From contig JAUMXF010000005.1 in NCBI GenBank assembly GCA_030529235.1, forward strand, positions 1 through 46,134: DNA of 46,134 nt, written 5' to 3'. A program made the translations under genes and the position numbers. The first letter of the stretch is position 1. Each line of letters begins with the position of its first letter. Source of the stretch: Pseudomonadota bacterium. GTDB taxonomy: Bacteria > Desulfobacterota > Desulfovibrionia > Desulfovibrionales > Desulfomicrobiaceae. Positions 34,883 through 42,754 of the stretch are shown here, one piece after another. The notes beneath the pieces were generated by a model. It searched no databases. It had not been told where the DNA came from and saw only the letters and a program-made list of their open reading frames with translations.

Positions 34883-35037
34883 GCCGCCGCGGGCAGGCGG
34901 GAAATTTTGTCTGAATGGCGGGCGGAAGCCTTTTCCGTTTCCGGGATGAATAATGGAATGCCGGTGCCATGCTGCGTGTTTGACGGGATGGATAAGCAAC
35001 GAGTAGGAAAACTGGTATTGAACCAGCGGAGGTCCTC

Positions 35038-35580
35038 ATGACGCCGAACATTCAGGCTCTGCATGCCGTGGGCATGGCCCAGCGGGTTTCGGCCAACAAC
35101 GTGGCCAATGTGAACACCGACGGATTTCTGCCCAGCCGGGTGGATTTTGAAACCGGTCCCGACGGTGAGGGTGTGCGCGTGCAGCGCATTGTGCGGGAAG
35201 GCGCGCATGAAGCACAGCGGCGGGAGCGCCGCCGTGAGGCTTTGCGTCGCGAGGAAAGGGAAGAACGCCGTCTGGAAGAGGAAACGGCCGCTGGCCGCCG
35301 CGTGCGGGAACGCCATGCGGAAGAAGGTCTGCGTCGGGCCGGAGAAAACCGCAGGCGGGAAGAGGGTCTTCGCGCCGAGGACGAGCGCATCCGCCGGGCC
35401 GACGAAGCCTATTTTGCGGAGAAAGCCCTCCAGGAGGAATGGCTGGCCGAAGCTTCGGCCACGGACCTGGCCGCGGAAATGGTCCGGATGATCGAAAACG
35501 AACAGGTTTTCGCGGCTAATGCCGCCGCCTTGCACACGCAGATGAACATGCAGGGTGTGTTGATCGATACCCTGGTGTAG
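35038..35580 (+). CDS. Flagellar rod-like protein with Arg/Glu-rich central helix
   Basis: The 180-residue protein has flagellar axial-protein ends. Residues 1-40 (NIQALHAVGMAQRVSANNVANVNTDGF) carry the rod/hook SANNxANVxTxGF motif. Residues 139-180 (TDLAAEMVRMIENEQVFAANAAALHTQMN) match the C-terminal D0 helix. Between them, instead of the usual beta domain, lie about 85 residues dominated by Arg and Glu (for example RRERRREALRREEREERRLE), predicted to form one long charged helix. Six bases before the ATG is GGAGG. No other flagellar gene is near. FlgC-like rod proteins are about 140-150 residues, so this is a related but unusual form; export by the flagellar apparatus is inferred. Confidence 0.75.
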   Translation: MTPNIQALHAVGMAQRVSANNVANVNTDGFLPSRVDFETGPDGEGVRVQRIVREGAHEAQRRERRREALRREEREERRLEEETAAGRRVRERHAEEGLRRAGENRRREEGLRAEDERIRRADEAYFAEKALQEEWLAEASATDLAAEMVRMIENEQVFAANAAALHTQMNMQGVLIDTLV

Positions 35581-35779
35581 CCCGCTTTGCGTCGGCAATC
35601 TCTTTATCTCTGTTTTCAATGTGGCGGTTTTTATGTATCCCTCTGGAAAAAGAGGATGGTATAGACGATGCACCGTCAGCATGACATCAGAGTATGGGAA
35701 GTCCCCTGCTTTTGTTGAATATCGGGAATAGCGCGGTTCGGGCAAAATTCATTGACGATACCATCTGGTCGGAAAAAAC

Positions 35780-37159
35780 ATGGATGGATTGAAATCTGCT
35801 TCCAGGCCGGAACAGGACGCCCACAGGACGGCCATTTCCAGTTACGCCGCATCGGGCGGGCGTTTCGCCGTATTGACGGACGACGGCATCTTTGCGGATC
35901 TGGTGGAGAGCGCTCTGTTCCGCATTCTGGGGTCTTCCATCGCCATGTCCCGGTTTGCCTCGCTCGCCGATCTGCTCGCCGCGCTGCATCGGGACATGCA
36001 TGCGGGGTACATCGTTCTGCTGGACAGAAACGTGGCCGGAACCCGTGTGGATCAGGTGCTGGGAAGCATTCTGCGCGCTGGCTCCGGCATACGGATCATC
36101 ATGGTGACACAGGACGTGGATCAGTATTCCGCTGTACTTCTGGTGGAACACGGCGCACACAACATCATCACCAAACCCGCCTCCATCGCTTCCGTCACCG
36201 AAAAACTGGCGTTCACCATCGGCCCCCAGGGGCGGTTCGGCAGACTTGTGGACAGAGGCAAAAGACTCCTCGAGGCCGGATGCTGGGAGGAAGCCCTTCA
36301 GGTCGGCGACGAGGTTCTGGGCTGCAAGCCTTGCAGCGCGGCCGCATACATGCTCCGGGGCGACGCTTTCATGGGCCTTGGGATGCTGGAAAGAGCCGAA
36401 GTCATGTTCCTGCGGGCGGCGGAAAGCGAAAAATTGTATCTGGCCCCGCTTAAGCGCCTGGCCGAGCTGTACGGACAGACGGGAAGGACAGACAAGCAGC
36501 TGGAGTATCTGCGCCGCCTGCACGCCATCAGTCCGCTCAATACCGAACGCATGCTGCGCATCGGCGAACTGGAGATCGAGCGGGGCGGCAGTGCCGCCGC
36601 CGGCGCGATGTTCGAAGACGCCCTTGATCTGGCTAGGCGGGAAGCCGCGGATCACGAGGCCGCCCTGTCCGGGAAGATCGCGGATATCTGCGCGGATTCC
36701 AACCCCGACATGGCTGTCCGCTATTCCAGAAAATCGCTGGCCCTCAGGCGGGGAGTGCTTTCGGCCAAGGACATCGCCACGGTCAACACTCTGGGCATCG
36801 TCCTGCGCAAACAGGGCAAATGGCGCGAGGCCATGGAAGAATACCAGCGTATTCTCGATGTGGCGCCGGACAATGCCGGCCTCATCTACAACATGGCGCT
36901 GGCGTGCAGCGAGGGCGGGGACATGGCTCAGGCCCACTCCTGGGTGCTCAAGGCTCTGGATCTGGAGCCGGACCTGCCCGCGTCGTCGAAAAATGTGGCT
37001 TTCAACATCGGCATAATATTTCAGAAAGCGGGTTTCGACGGGGCGCCTTTTTTCCAGAAGGCCCACGAACTGGACCCGGAGGACGAGCGGATACTGGAAG
37101 CTCTGAGGCGCGTTCAGCGCACCCGGCAACCGGTGGAAGGAGAAGCCGCAGATTCGTAG
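35780..37159 (+). CDS. Receiver-domain / TPR-repeat protein
   Basis: A 459-residue cytoplasmic protein. Residues about 28-145 form a CheY-like receiver with all key positions: Asp34/Asp35 (LTDDG), the phosphoacceptor Asp82 (LLDRN), Thr110 and Lys132 (TKP). From about 150 to 450 there are tandem TPR-like helix pairs (AYMLRGDAFMGLGMLERAEVMFLRAAE; NTLGIVLRKQGKWREAMEEYQRILD; IYNMALACSEGGDMAQAHSWVLKALD). No DNA-binding output is present, so phosphorylation would control protein-protein contacts. The ribosome-binding site is weak (GGAAAA). No histidine kinase lies nearby. Confidence 0.85.
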   Translation: MDGLKSASRPEQDAHRTAISSYAASGGRFAVLTDDGIFADLVESALFRILGSSIAMSRFASLADLLAALHRDMHAGYIVLLDRNVAGTRVDQVLGSILRAGSGIRIIMVTQDVDQYSAVLLVEHGAHNIITKPASIASVTEKLAFTIGPQGRFGRLVDRGKRLLEAGCWEEALQVGDEVLGCKPCSAAAYMLRGDAFMGLGMLERAEVMFLRAAESEKLYLAPLKRLAELYGQTGRTDKQLEYLRRLHAISPLNTERMLRIGELEIERGGSAAAGAMFEDALDLARREAADHEAALSGKIADICADSNPDMAVRYSRKSLALRRGVLSAKDIATVNTLGIVLRKQGKWREAMEEYQRILDVAPDNAGLIYNMALACSEGGDMAQAHSWVLKALDLEPDLPASSKNVAFNIGIIFQKAGFDGAPFFQKAHELDPEDERILEALRRVQRTRQPVEGEAADS

Positions 37160-37174
37160 CCGCAAGGAGGAACA

Positions 37175-38812
37175 ATGTCCGCACATCCCCTGGCCGGACA
37201 GGCCGTGCCCGAATCCCTGCGCGTCAACGTGCCCCGGCTCGTGGCCGATTACTATACCGTGACGCCCGATCCCGCCGTGCCGGATCAGGCCGTGTCTTTC
37301 GGCACGTCGGGGCATCGGGGCTCGTCCTTTCGCGCGTCCTTCAACGAGGCCCACATCTTGGCCATCACCCGCGCCGTCTGCGAGTTCAGGCGGTCCAAAG
37401 GCATCGACGGGCCGCTTTTCGTAGGCATGGATTCCCACGCTCTGTCCGAACCGGCCATGCGTACGGTGTTGGAGGTGCTGGCCGCGGACGGCGTTTCGGC
37501 CCGATTCCAGAAAGGTTTCGGTTACACGCCGACGCCGGTCATTTCCCATGCCATTCTTACCCATAACAAGGGCCGGGCTTCGGGCCTTGCGGACGGCATG
37601 GTCATCACGCCGTCTCACAATCCGCCCGAGGACGGCGGCATCAAGTACAATCCGCCTCACGGCGGCCCCGCCGGAACGGACGTGACCGCCTGGATAGAGA
37701 AACGGGCCAACGAACTGCTGGCCTCGCCGGGGGCGATAGCCCGGGTGCCGCTGGCCAGAGCCCTGAAACTGTGCGGGGAGCACGACTACATCGAACCCTA
37801 TGTGCGGGACCTGGCGCAGGCCATCGACATGGAGGCCATTGCCCGCGCGGGCGTCCGCATCGGCGTGGATCCTCTGGGCGGAGCCGGATTGCCCTTCTGG
37901 GAACCCATCGCCGGAATGTACGGCTTGGATATCAACGTGGCCAACGCGGCCGTGGATCCGGCCTTCATGTTCATGAGCCTGGACAAGGACGGCAAAATCC
38001 GCATGGACTGCTCCTCTTCCTCGGCCATGGCCAAGCTCATCGCCCTGAAGGACTCTTTTTCCGTGGCCTTTGCCAACGACCCCGACGCGGACCGGCACGG
38101 CATTGTCACGGCCCGGCACGGGCTCATGAATCCGAACCATTATCTGGCCGTGGCCATCGACTATCTGCTCGGGCACCGGCCCGGCTGGAACCGGGGGAGC
38201 CGGATCGGCAAGACTTTGGTCACCAGCTCCATGGTGGACCGGATCGCGGCCGCTCACGGCCGTCAGGTGCGGGAAGTGCCTGTCGGATTCAAATGGTTTG
38301 TGGATGATCTTTTGTCCGGAGCCTGCTGCTTCGGCGGCGAGGAGAGCGCCGGAGCGTCTTTCCTGCGCCGGGACGGCGGAGTGTGGACCACGGACAAGGA
38401 CGGCATTCTGCTGAATTTGCTGGCCGCGGAAATCACCGCCGTGACCGGCAGGGATCTGGGCGACATCTACCTGGAACTGGAGGCGCGGCACGGTTCGCCC
38501 CTGTACGAGCGTCTCCAGGCTCCGGCCGGCAGGAAGCAGCGCGAGCTTCTGGCCAGCCTGACGCCCGGTCAGGTCCCTTCTTCGGAACTGGCCGGAGAGC
38601 CCATTCTGGCCAAGCTGACCCATGCGCCGGGAAACGGCGCGGCCATCGGCGGTCTGAAGGTGGTCACGGAGAACGGCTGGTTCGCGGCGCGCCCTTCGGG
38701 CACCGAGGACATGTACAAGATTTATGTGGAGAGTTTCCGGGGCCGGGACCATCTGGACCGGATCAAGGCCGAGGCCCAGGCCATGGTGGACGGAGTGCTT
38801 TCGGAAGCGTGA
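37175..38812 (+). CDS. pgm: Phosphoglucomutase (alpha-D-glucose phosphate-specific)
   Basis: Interconverts glucose 1-phosphate and glucose 6-phosphate, linking glycolysis with glycogen and cell-wall sugar synthesis. The 545 residues match the E. coli Pgm length. It has [20 protein letters not shown], the phosphoserine loop [20 protein letters not shown], the metal loop DPDADRHG, the sugar loop GGEESAGAS and the phosphate loop [22 protein letters not shown] precedes the ATG. It follows the receiver-TPR gene by 15 bases and is probably co-transcribed. It converges on hypB. Confidence 0.96.
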   Translation: MSAHPLAGQAVPESLRVNVPRLVADYYTVTPDPAVPDQAVSFGTSGHRGSSFRASFNEAHILAITRAVCEFRRSKGIDGPLFVGMDSHALSEPAMRTVLEVLAADGVSARFQKGFGYTPTPVISHAILTHNKGRASGLADGMVITPSHNPPEDGGIKYNPPHGGPAGTDVTAWIEKRANELLASPGAIARVPLARALKLCGEHDYIEPYVRDLAQAIDMEAIARAGVRIGVDPLGGAGLPFWEPIAGMYGLDINVANAAVDPAFMFMSLDKDGKIRMDCSSSSAMAKLIALKDSFSVAFANDPDADRHGIVTARHGLMNPNHYLAVAIDYLLGHRPGWNRGSRIGKTLVTSSMVDRIAAAHGRQVREVPVGFKWFVDDLLSGACCFGGEESAGASFLRRDGGVWTTDKDGILLNLLAAEITAVTGRDLGDIYLELEARHGSPLYERLQAPAGRKQRELLASLTPGQVPSSELAGEPILAKLTHAPGNGAAIGGLKVVTENGWFAARPSGTEDMYKIYVESFRGRDHLDRIKAEAQAMVDGVLSEA

Positions 38813-38814
38813 CG

Positions 38815-38842
38815 GGCGCGGGGCTGGTGGGTTTCCCGCGCC
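38815..38842. other. GC-rich hairpin between convergent pgm and hypB
   Basis: GGCGCGGG (38815-38822) pairs with CCCGCGCC (38835-38842) around a 12-base loop. It lies between the two stop codons. No T-tract follows on either strand, so it may be a bidirectional but non-canonical terminator. Confidence 0.5.
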
Positions 38843-38853
38843 GTGCGAGGAAT

Positions 38854-39510
38854 TCAGCGCAGCTTTCCGGCCCGCTCCCGGCGCAGCCAGTCGTACCATG
38901 CCTCCATGCCCTCTCCGGTGGCGGCCGAAAGGGGAAAGATTTCCATATCCTTGTTCAGAGCCCGGGCAAAGGCGCTGGCTTTTTCCACATCGAAGCGGAC
39001 ATAGGGCAGCAGGTCGATCTTGTTCAGGATCATGACCCGCGATTCGGCGAAAATGAACGGATATTTCTCGGGTTTGTCGTCACCCTCGGTCACGCTCAGA
39101 ATGGTCACCTTGTAGTCCTCGCCCACGCTGAATTCCGCCGGGCAGACCAGATTGCCGACATTTTCCACCACCAGGATGTCGGTACCCTCCAGACCGAGTT
39201 TCCGGCAGGCATCGCGCACCATCTCGCTGTCCAGATGGCAGCCGCCGTTGGTATTGATCTGCACGGCGCGGGCCCCTGTGGCGGCCACGCGGCGGGCGTC
39301 GTTCTCGGTCTGGCAGTCGCCTTCGATGACCGCCATGGAAAATTCGTCCCGAAGATCGGTCAGGGTGCGTTCCAGCAGGGTGGTCTTCCCCGATCCAGGA
39401 GAACTCATCAGGTTCAGGGCCAGAATGCCTCTGGCCGAAAAATCGGCGTTCAGTGCCGCGGCCACCTGATCGTTGGCTTCAAGAATATCGCGCACCACAT
39501 CCACTTTCAT
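38854..39510 (-). CDS. hypB: Hydrogenase nickel-incorporation GTPase HypB
   Basis: GTPase that delivers nickel to [NiFe]-hydrogenase together with HypA. The 218 residues show Walker A SSPGSGKT, the switch region EGDCQTENDARR, the metal-site motif GGCHLD, and the guanine-specificity ILNKIDLLPY. There is no histidine-rich N-terminal stretch and no CxxCGC motif, so it is the minimal form. GGAGGAG lies upstream of ATG 39510. The gene follows hypA by 23 bases and should be in one operon with it. Confidence 0.96.
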   Translation of the reverse strand: MKVDVVRDILEANDQVAAALNADFSARGILALNLMSSPGSGKTTLLERTLTDLRDEFSMAVIEGDCQTENDARRVAATGARAVQINTNGGCHLDSEMVRDACRKLGLEGTDILVVENVGNLVCPAEFSVGEDYKVTILSVTEGDDKPEKYPFIFAESRVMILNKIDLLPYVRFDVEKASAFARALNKDMEIFPLSAATGEGMEAWYDWLRRERAGKLR

Positions 39511-39533
39511 GTTTTTCTCCTCCGGCCGACGGG

Positions 39534-39887
39534 CTATTCGGCCTCGATGTGTTCGATATACAGTTCCCGGCCGGCGATGATGGCATGTCCCGTCTCCGCG
39601 GCGCAGCGCGGGCAGGGCATGCGGACCACATCCTCTCTGGCCGGGGTGAATTCATGGCCGCACCGGCGGCAGCGGACCGCCATGGGTTTTTGCTCCAGCT
39701 CCATGACGGCTCCGGCCAGGGGCGTGCCGAGGGTCAGCACCTCGAAGGCCGTGTCCAGAGCCTCGGGCACGATGGCCGAGAGCTGTCCGTACACCACCTT
39801 GACCTTGAGCAGTTTGTCCAGATTGTGCTTGGCCATTTCTTCGGTGATGATTTTGATCAGGCTTTCGGCTACGGAAAGTTCGTGCAT
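39534..39887 (-). CDS. hypA: Hydrogenase maturation factor HypA
   Basis: Nickel chaperone acting with HypB, 117 residues. The N-terminal MHELSVAESLI supplies the nickel-binding His2. The zinc site is built from CRRCGHEF and CPRC. It lies 12 bases after the upstream 110-residue gene and 23 before hypB. Hydrogenase structural genes are not in the window. Confidence 0.96.
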   Translation of the reverse strand: MHELSVAESLIKIITEEMAKHNLDKLLKVKVVYGQLSAIVPEALDTAFEVLTLGTPLAGAVMELEQKPMAVRCRRCGHEFTPAREDVVRMPCPRCAAETGHAIIAGRELYIEHIEAE

Positions 39888-39899
39888 GGTGTGTCCTGG

Positions 39900-40232
39900 C
39901 TACCGGGAGCGGGGCATTTCGGAGGCGTATGCCGTGTCCAGGGCGTTGTCCAGAGCGATGGCCGCCCGGCTCAGGTGCCCCCGGCTCAGGGTGCAGCGGA
40001 ACATTTTCCAGTCCTGACGGTCGATGATGTCGATGACGCCGCGCGCCGCCGGACTCAGCATGGAGGGCAGGACGTCCAGAACGGAATCGATATCCACGAA
40101 TCCGCCTTCATGGACGAAATCCAGCACATCGCCCTGAACTTCGCACTCGTATCCGCCAAGCAGCGCCGTGCAGGCCCGGATTTCCTCTTCGGTCAGGCCG
40201 GCGAGATGACCGTAGACGCCGAAAGCATGCAT
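39900..40232 (-). CDS. Conserved protein of unknown function upstream of hypA
   Basis: I do not recognise a family. The 110 residues are soluble, mixed helical and acidic, starting MHAFGVYGHLAGLTEEEIRA and including GGFVDIDSVLDVLPSMLSP and DRQDWKMFRCTLSRGHLSRAA. It has GGAG six bases before ATG 40232. It sits 11 bases after the LysM gene and 12 before hypA, so it is in the middle of a four-gene run. Its placement hints at hydrogenase maturation, but a link to the LysM protein is equally possible. Confidence 0.7.
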   Translation of the reverse strand: MHAFGVYGHLAGLTEEEIRACTALLGGYECEVQGDVLDFVHEGGFVDIDSVLDVLPSMLSPAARGVIDIIDRQDWKMFRCTLSRGHLSRAAIALDNALDTAYASEMPRSR

Positions 40233-40243
40233 GCGGTTCTCCG

Positions 40244-41929
40244 TCAGTTGGGCAGGACGAAGCAGGTGTATCCGGCCTGGGTGAGGATGGAAATCAGGGA
40301 TTCGTCGCTGAAGCGGCTGTCCAGCAGGATGATCTTGCCGCTCTCGGGGGACACAAGCCAGGCCGGGACCTGAACGGCCAGACTCTTGGGGCCGGAGTAC
40401 CATGCCGCCCTGGCCATGCCCTGATGCAGCATGTCCTTGCCTTGCAGCATGCGCAGCAGTTCGGCCAGGTTCTGGGGCTCCCGGCCGTCCAGCTTTTTCA
40501 GGCGCATGGCCTGGAGCAGATCCGTATGTGTGGCTATGGGGATGTAGACCGATCCCCTCGGGCGGGAGGGCAGGCGGGAGGGCTTGTTGTAGGCATCGAG
40601 CTCGATGACCTTTATCCGCCCCTGCGAGAGCACTTCGGGAAGCCCTTGGGGCAGGGCCGGTTCCGTGGGCGTCTGTCTGGGCCAGAGCATGTACACGGCC
40701 TTTTCGGAAAGCCGCCGCTCGATGACGACCATCTGCGGCCCTTTCAGCGTGATGCTCATGCCGTCCTTGAACCGCACCAGATCCCGATCCTTGGCCCACA
40801 GCCGGAACGCCTGGGGATAGGTCTCGGTCAGTTTTTCCAGCACTTCCTGCAGGGACCAGTCGGGCGAAACGGGGCACACCCGCATGCCCAGAGCCTCGGC
40901 GTTGTCGATCCATTCCTGGTTTTTCGGGGTCAGGGCGAAAATGACCTTTTCGCCCCACGGAGTGTCGAAGATAGGGCTGTCGACCAGGTCGACATGCAGC
41001 CAGCCGCCCTTGGGCAGGGGATAGAGGGCTTCCTGTCCGGGGGTGAAGCGAAAGCGCATCTGCTCCAGAACCGAGCGGACGAAAGGCAGTCCCGTGACGG
41101 GCTTTTTTTCTTCCTCTTTTTCCTCGGTGGCATTGACGGGTTTTTCCGCTACCGGAGGCTTGGGCTTGACGGTCTGCACCGGCAGCTTGGTCTGGGTGCC
41201 GGACGGAGCCGCGCCGTGTCCGCCGCGGCCCTGGGTTGGGCCTCCTGGCCCTGCCGTACCGCCGCCCGTGGCATTTAGGCTTCCCGTTCCATTTGTCCCG
41301 CCCGGTGAGCCGCCTTGTCCCGCCGATGTCGGTACGGCCACGGCAGTCGCGTTGACCGGAGCTTTATCGGGTACTGCCGGAACAGCGGCGGCGGGCGCGG
41401 AGCCGGGCACGGGCAGAACGATTTCCTGACCTACACGCAGTTTGTTGATATCGGATATCTGGGGGTTCAGTTCGAGGAAAAGGCCCAGATAATCCTTGAA
41501 GATCAGTTCCTGGGGCACGCCTTCCCGTTTGAGTATGGATACCAGCGTATCTCCGGACTTGACCGTGTAGGTTTTCTTTTTGGACTCCGGCGGGATGGCG
41601 GGGCGGATTTTCAGGGTGGCGGGAGGCTCGTCGGGGAGCTGCAGAGTCTGCCCGGGCAGGAGTTTGTTCAGATCCGTGATGTCGGGGTTGAGTTCCTTCA
41701 CAACGGGAAGAAGTTCCCGGATTTCCTGTCTGGTGTACCCTTTTTCTTCGAGGATGCGGATCAGCCATTCGCCCTCGCGGACCGTATGCGTCTGCGGTTC
41801 GGGGCGTTTGGCCGTCTCGATGTTTTTCTCGAAAAAAAGACGCAAGGGTTTTTCCGCGAATCCCGGCCGGGTGGCGCTTGTCAGGAGGCCTGCAGCGAGA
41901 ATAAGGAAAACCAGGCGTTTGGAAACCAT
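40244..41929 (-). CDS. Secreted protein with two LysM domains
   Basis: Envelope protein, 561 residues from the ATG at 41929. A signal peptide (SKRLVFLILAAGLLTSATRP) precedes two LysM domains, at about 47-100 (HTVREGEWLIRILEEKG...LLPGQTLQLP) and 120-172 (YTVKSGDTLVSILKREG...LRVGQEIVLP), which bind peptidoglycan. A Gly/Thr/Pro-rich linker of about 100 residues follows, then a C-terminal domain (about 285-560) that I do not recognise, with VEIRR-like strands and WPRQTPTEP. A GTG at 41953 would extend the start by eight residues. It heads the run LysM - unknown - hypA - hypB. A periplasmic wall-anchored role is likely; its link with hypA is unclear. Confidence 0.85.
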   Translation of the reverse strand: MVSKRLVFLILAAGLLTSATRPGFAEKPLRLFFEKNIETAKRPEPQTHTVREGEWLIRILEEKGYTRQEIRELLPVVKELNPDITDLNKLLPGQTLQLPDEPPATLKIRPAIPPESKKKTYTVKSGDTLVSILKREGVPQELIFKDYLGLFLELNPQISDINKLRVGQEIVLPVPGSAPAAAVPAVPDKAPVNATAVAVPTSAGQGGSPGGTNGTGSLNATGGGTAGPGGPTQGRGGHGAAPSGTQTKLPVQTVKPKPPVAEKPVNATEEKEEEKKPVTGLPFVRSVLEQMRFRFTPGQEALYPLPKGGWLHVDLVDSPIFDTPWGEKVIFALTPKNQEWIDNAEALGMRVCPVSPDWSLQEVLEKLTETYPQAFRLWAKDRDLVRFKDGMSITLKGPQMVVIERRLSEKAVYMLWPRQTPTEPALPQGLPEVLSQGRIKVIELDAYNKPSRLPSRPRGSVYIPIATHTDLLQAMRLKKLDGREPQNLAELLRMLQGKDMLHQGMARAAWYSGPKSLAVQVPAWLVSPESGKIILLDSRFSDESLISILTQAGYTCFVLPN

Positions 41930-42051
41930 GTATTGAGCCGGAAATTTTGTCACAAACTGGGGATTCTCCGGTTAATGGAAACCGGAGGCGAGCACAAGCA
42001 TTTCGGGATTGTCCTCCAGATTCTGCGGATATTTTATCAAAGGAGTCAAGT

Positions 42052-42705
42052 ATGTATGTTGGCCTTGCCATGCGGAAGCACGTTCCCACCATTACGTCTG
42101 AAACCCTGCTGACCAAAGCCGACCAGATGATGGAGGAGAACAAGCTGTGGATCCTGCTGGTGGTGGAGGACGGCATCCTGAAGGGCAGCGTTTCCAAGGA
42201 GGATGTCCGCTCCGCCCTGCCTTCCGGAGCGACCACGTTCAGCAGGCACGAGCTGAGCTATCTGCTGTCCAGGATGACGGTCAAAGATCTGATCCGGAGG
42301 GACATTCCCACCGTCACTCCGGAAATGGAAATCGAGGTCGCGGCCAGAATCATGTACGAGCGCCATCTGGACGGACTGGCCGTGGTGGACGGAAAAAACC
42401 GCCTCAAGGGCTACATCAGCCGCAGGATCATGCTTTCCGTTCTGGTGGAAGGACTGGGGCTCGATCTGGGCGGCTGCCGCATCGCGGTGGAAGCTGAGGA
42501 CCGCAAGGGAGTGATGGCCGAGATATGCGGAATTTTCTTCGACCGCGGCGTGAACATCCTGTCCACGGCGACCTTTTTCCACGACAGCAAACGGATGCTC
42601 ATTTTCCGCATTCAGACGGACAACGGGCAGGACATGGAGCAGGCGCTGCGCGAAGCCGGATACGCGATCGTCGGCCCGGAACGCTTCGAACGCGAGTGGG
42701 CGTAA
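42052..42705 (+). CDS. CBS-pair / ACT domain protein
   Basis: A 217-residue cytoplasmic regulatory protein. Two CBS motifs span about 1-140 (TITSETLLTKADQMMEENKL to GSVSKEDVRSAL; TVTPEMEIEVAARIMYERHLDGLAVVD). An ACT domain follows at about 146-212 (CRIAVEAEDRKGVMAEICGIFFDRGVNI). AAAGGAG lies eight bases before the ATG. The layout is like AcuB-type proteins, which sense adenine nucleotides and amino acids, but the ligand is unknown. The gene is monocistronic, divergent from the LysM gene and convergent with sbcC. Confidence 0.9.
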   Translation: MYVGLAMRKHVPTITSETLLTKADQMMEENKLWILLVVEDGILKGSVSKEDVRSALPSGATTFSRHELSYLLSRMTVKDLIRRDIPTVTPEMEIEVAARIMYERHLDGLAVVDGKNRLKGYISRRIMLSVLVEGLGLDLGGCRIAVEAEDRKGVMAEICGIFFDRGVNILSTATFFHDSKRMLIFRIQTDNGQDMEQALREAGYAIVGPERFEREWA

Positions 42706-42716
42706 GATAACCGCCG

Positions 42717-42737
42717 CCGGACCCTTTGCGGGTTCGG
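42717..42737. other. Hairpin between convergent CBS-ACT and sbcC genes
   Basis: An 8-bp stem with one G-T pair (CCGGACCC / GGGTTCGG) and a TTTGC loop lies 11 bases past the CBS-ACT stop. No T-tract follows. A weak terminator at best. Confidence 0.35.
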
Positions 42738-42754
42738 GAGCGGTCAGCAAGGCA

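Noticed and set aside
35687-38899. Open frame of 1070 codons on the minus strand across three plus-strand genes
   Set aside because: Composition is rich in His, Gly, Arg and Gln, as expected for an antisense frame of GC-rich coding DNA. It lies over well-recognised receiver-TPR and pgm genes and shows no domain.
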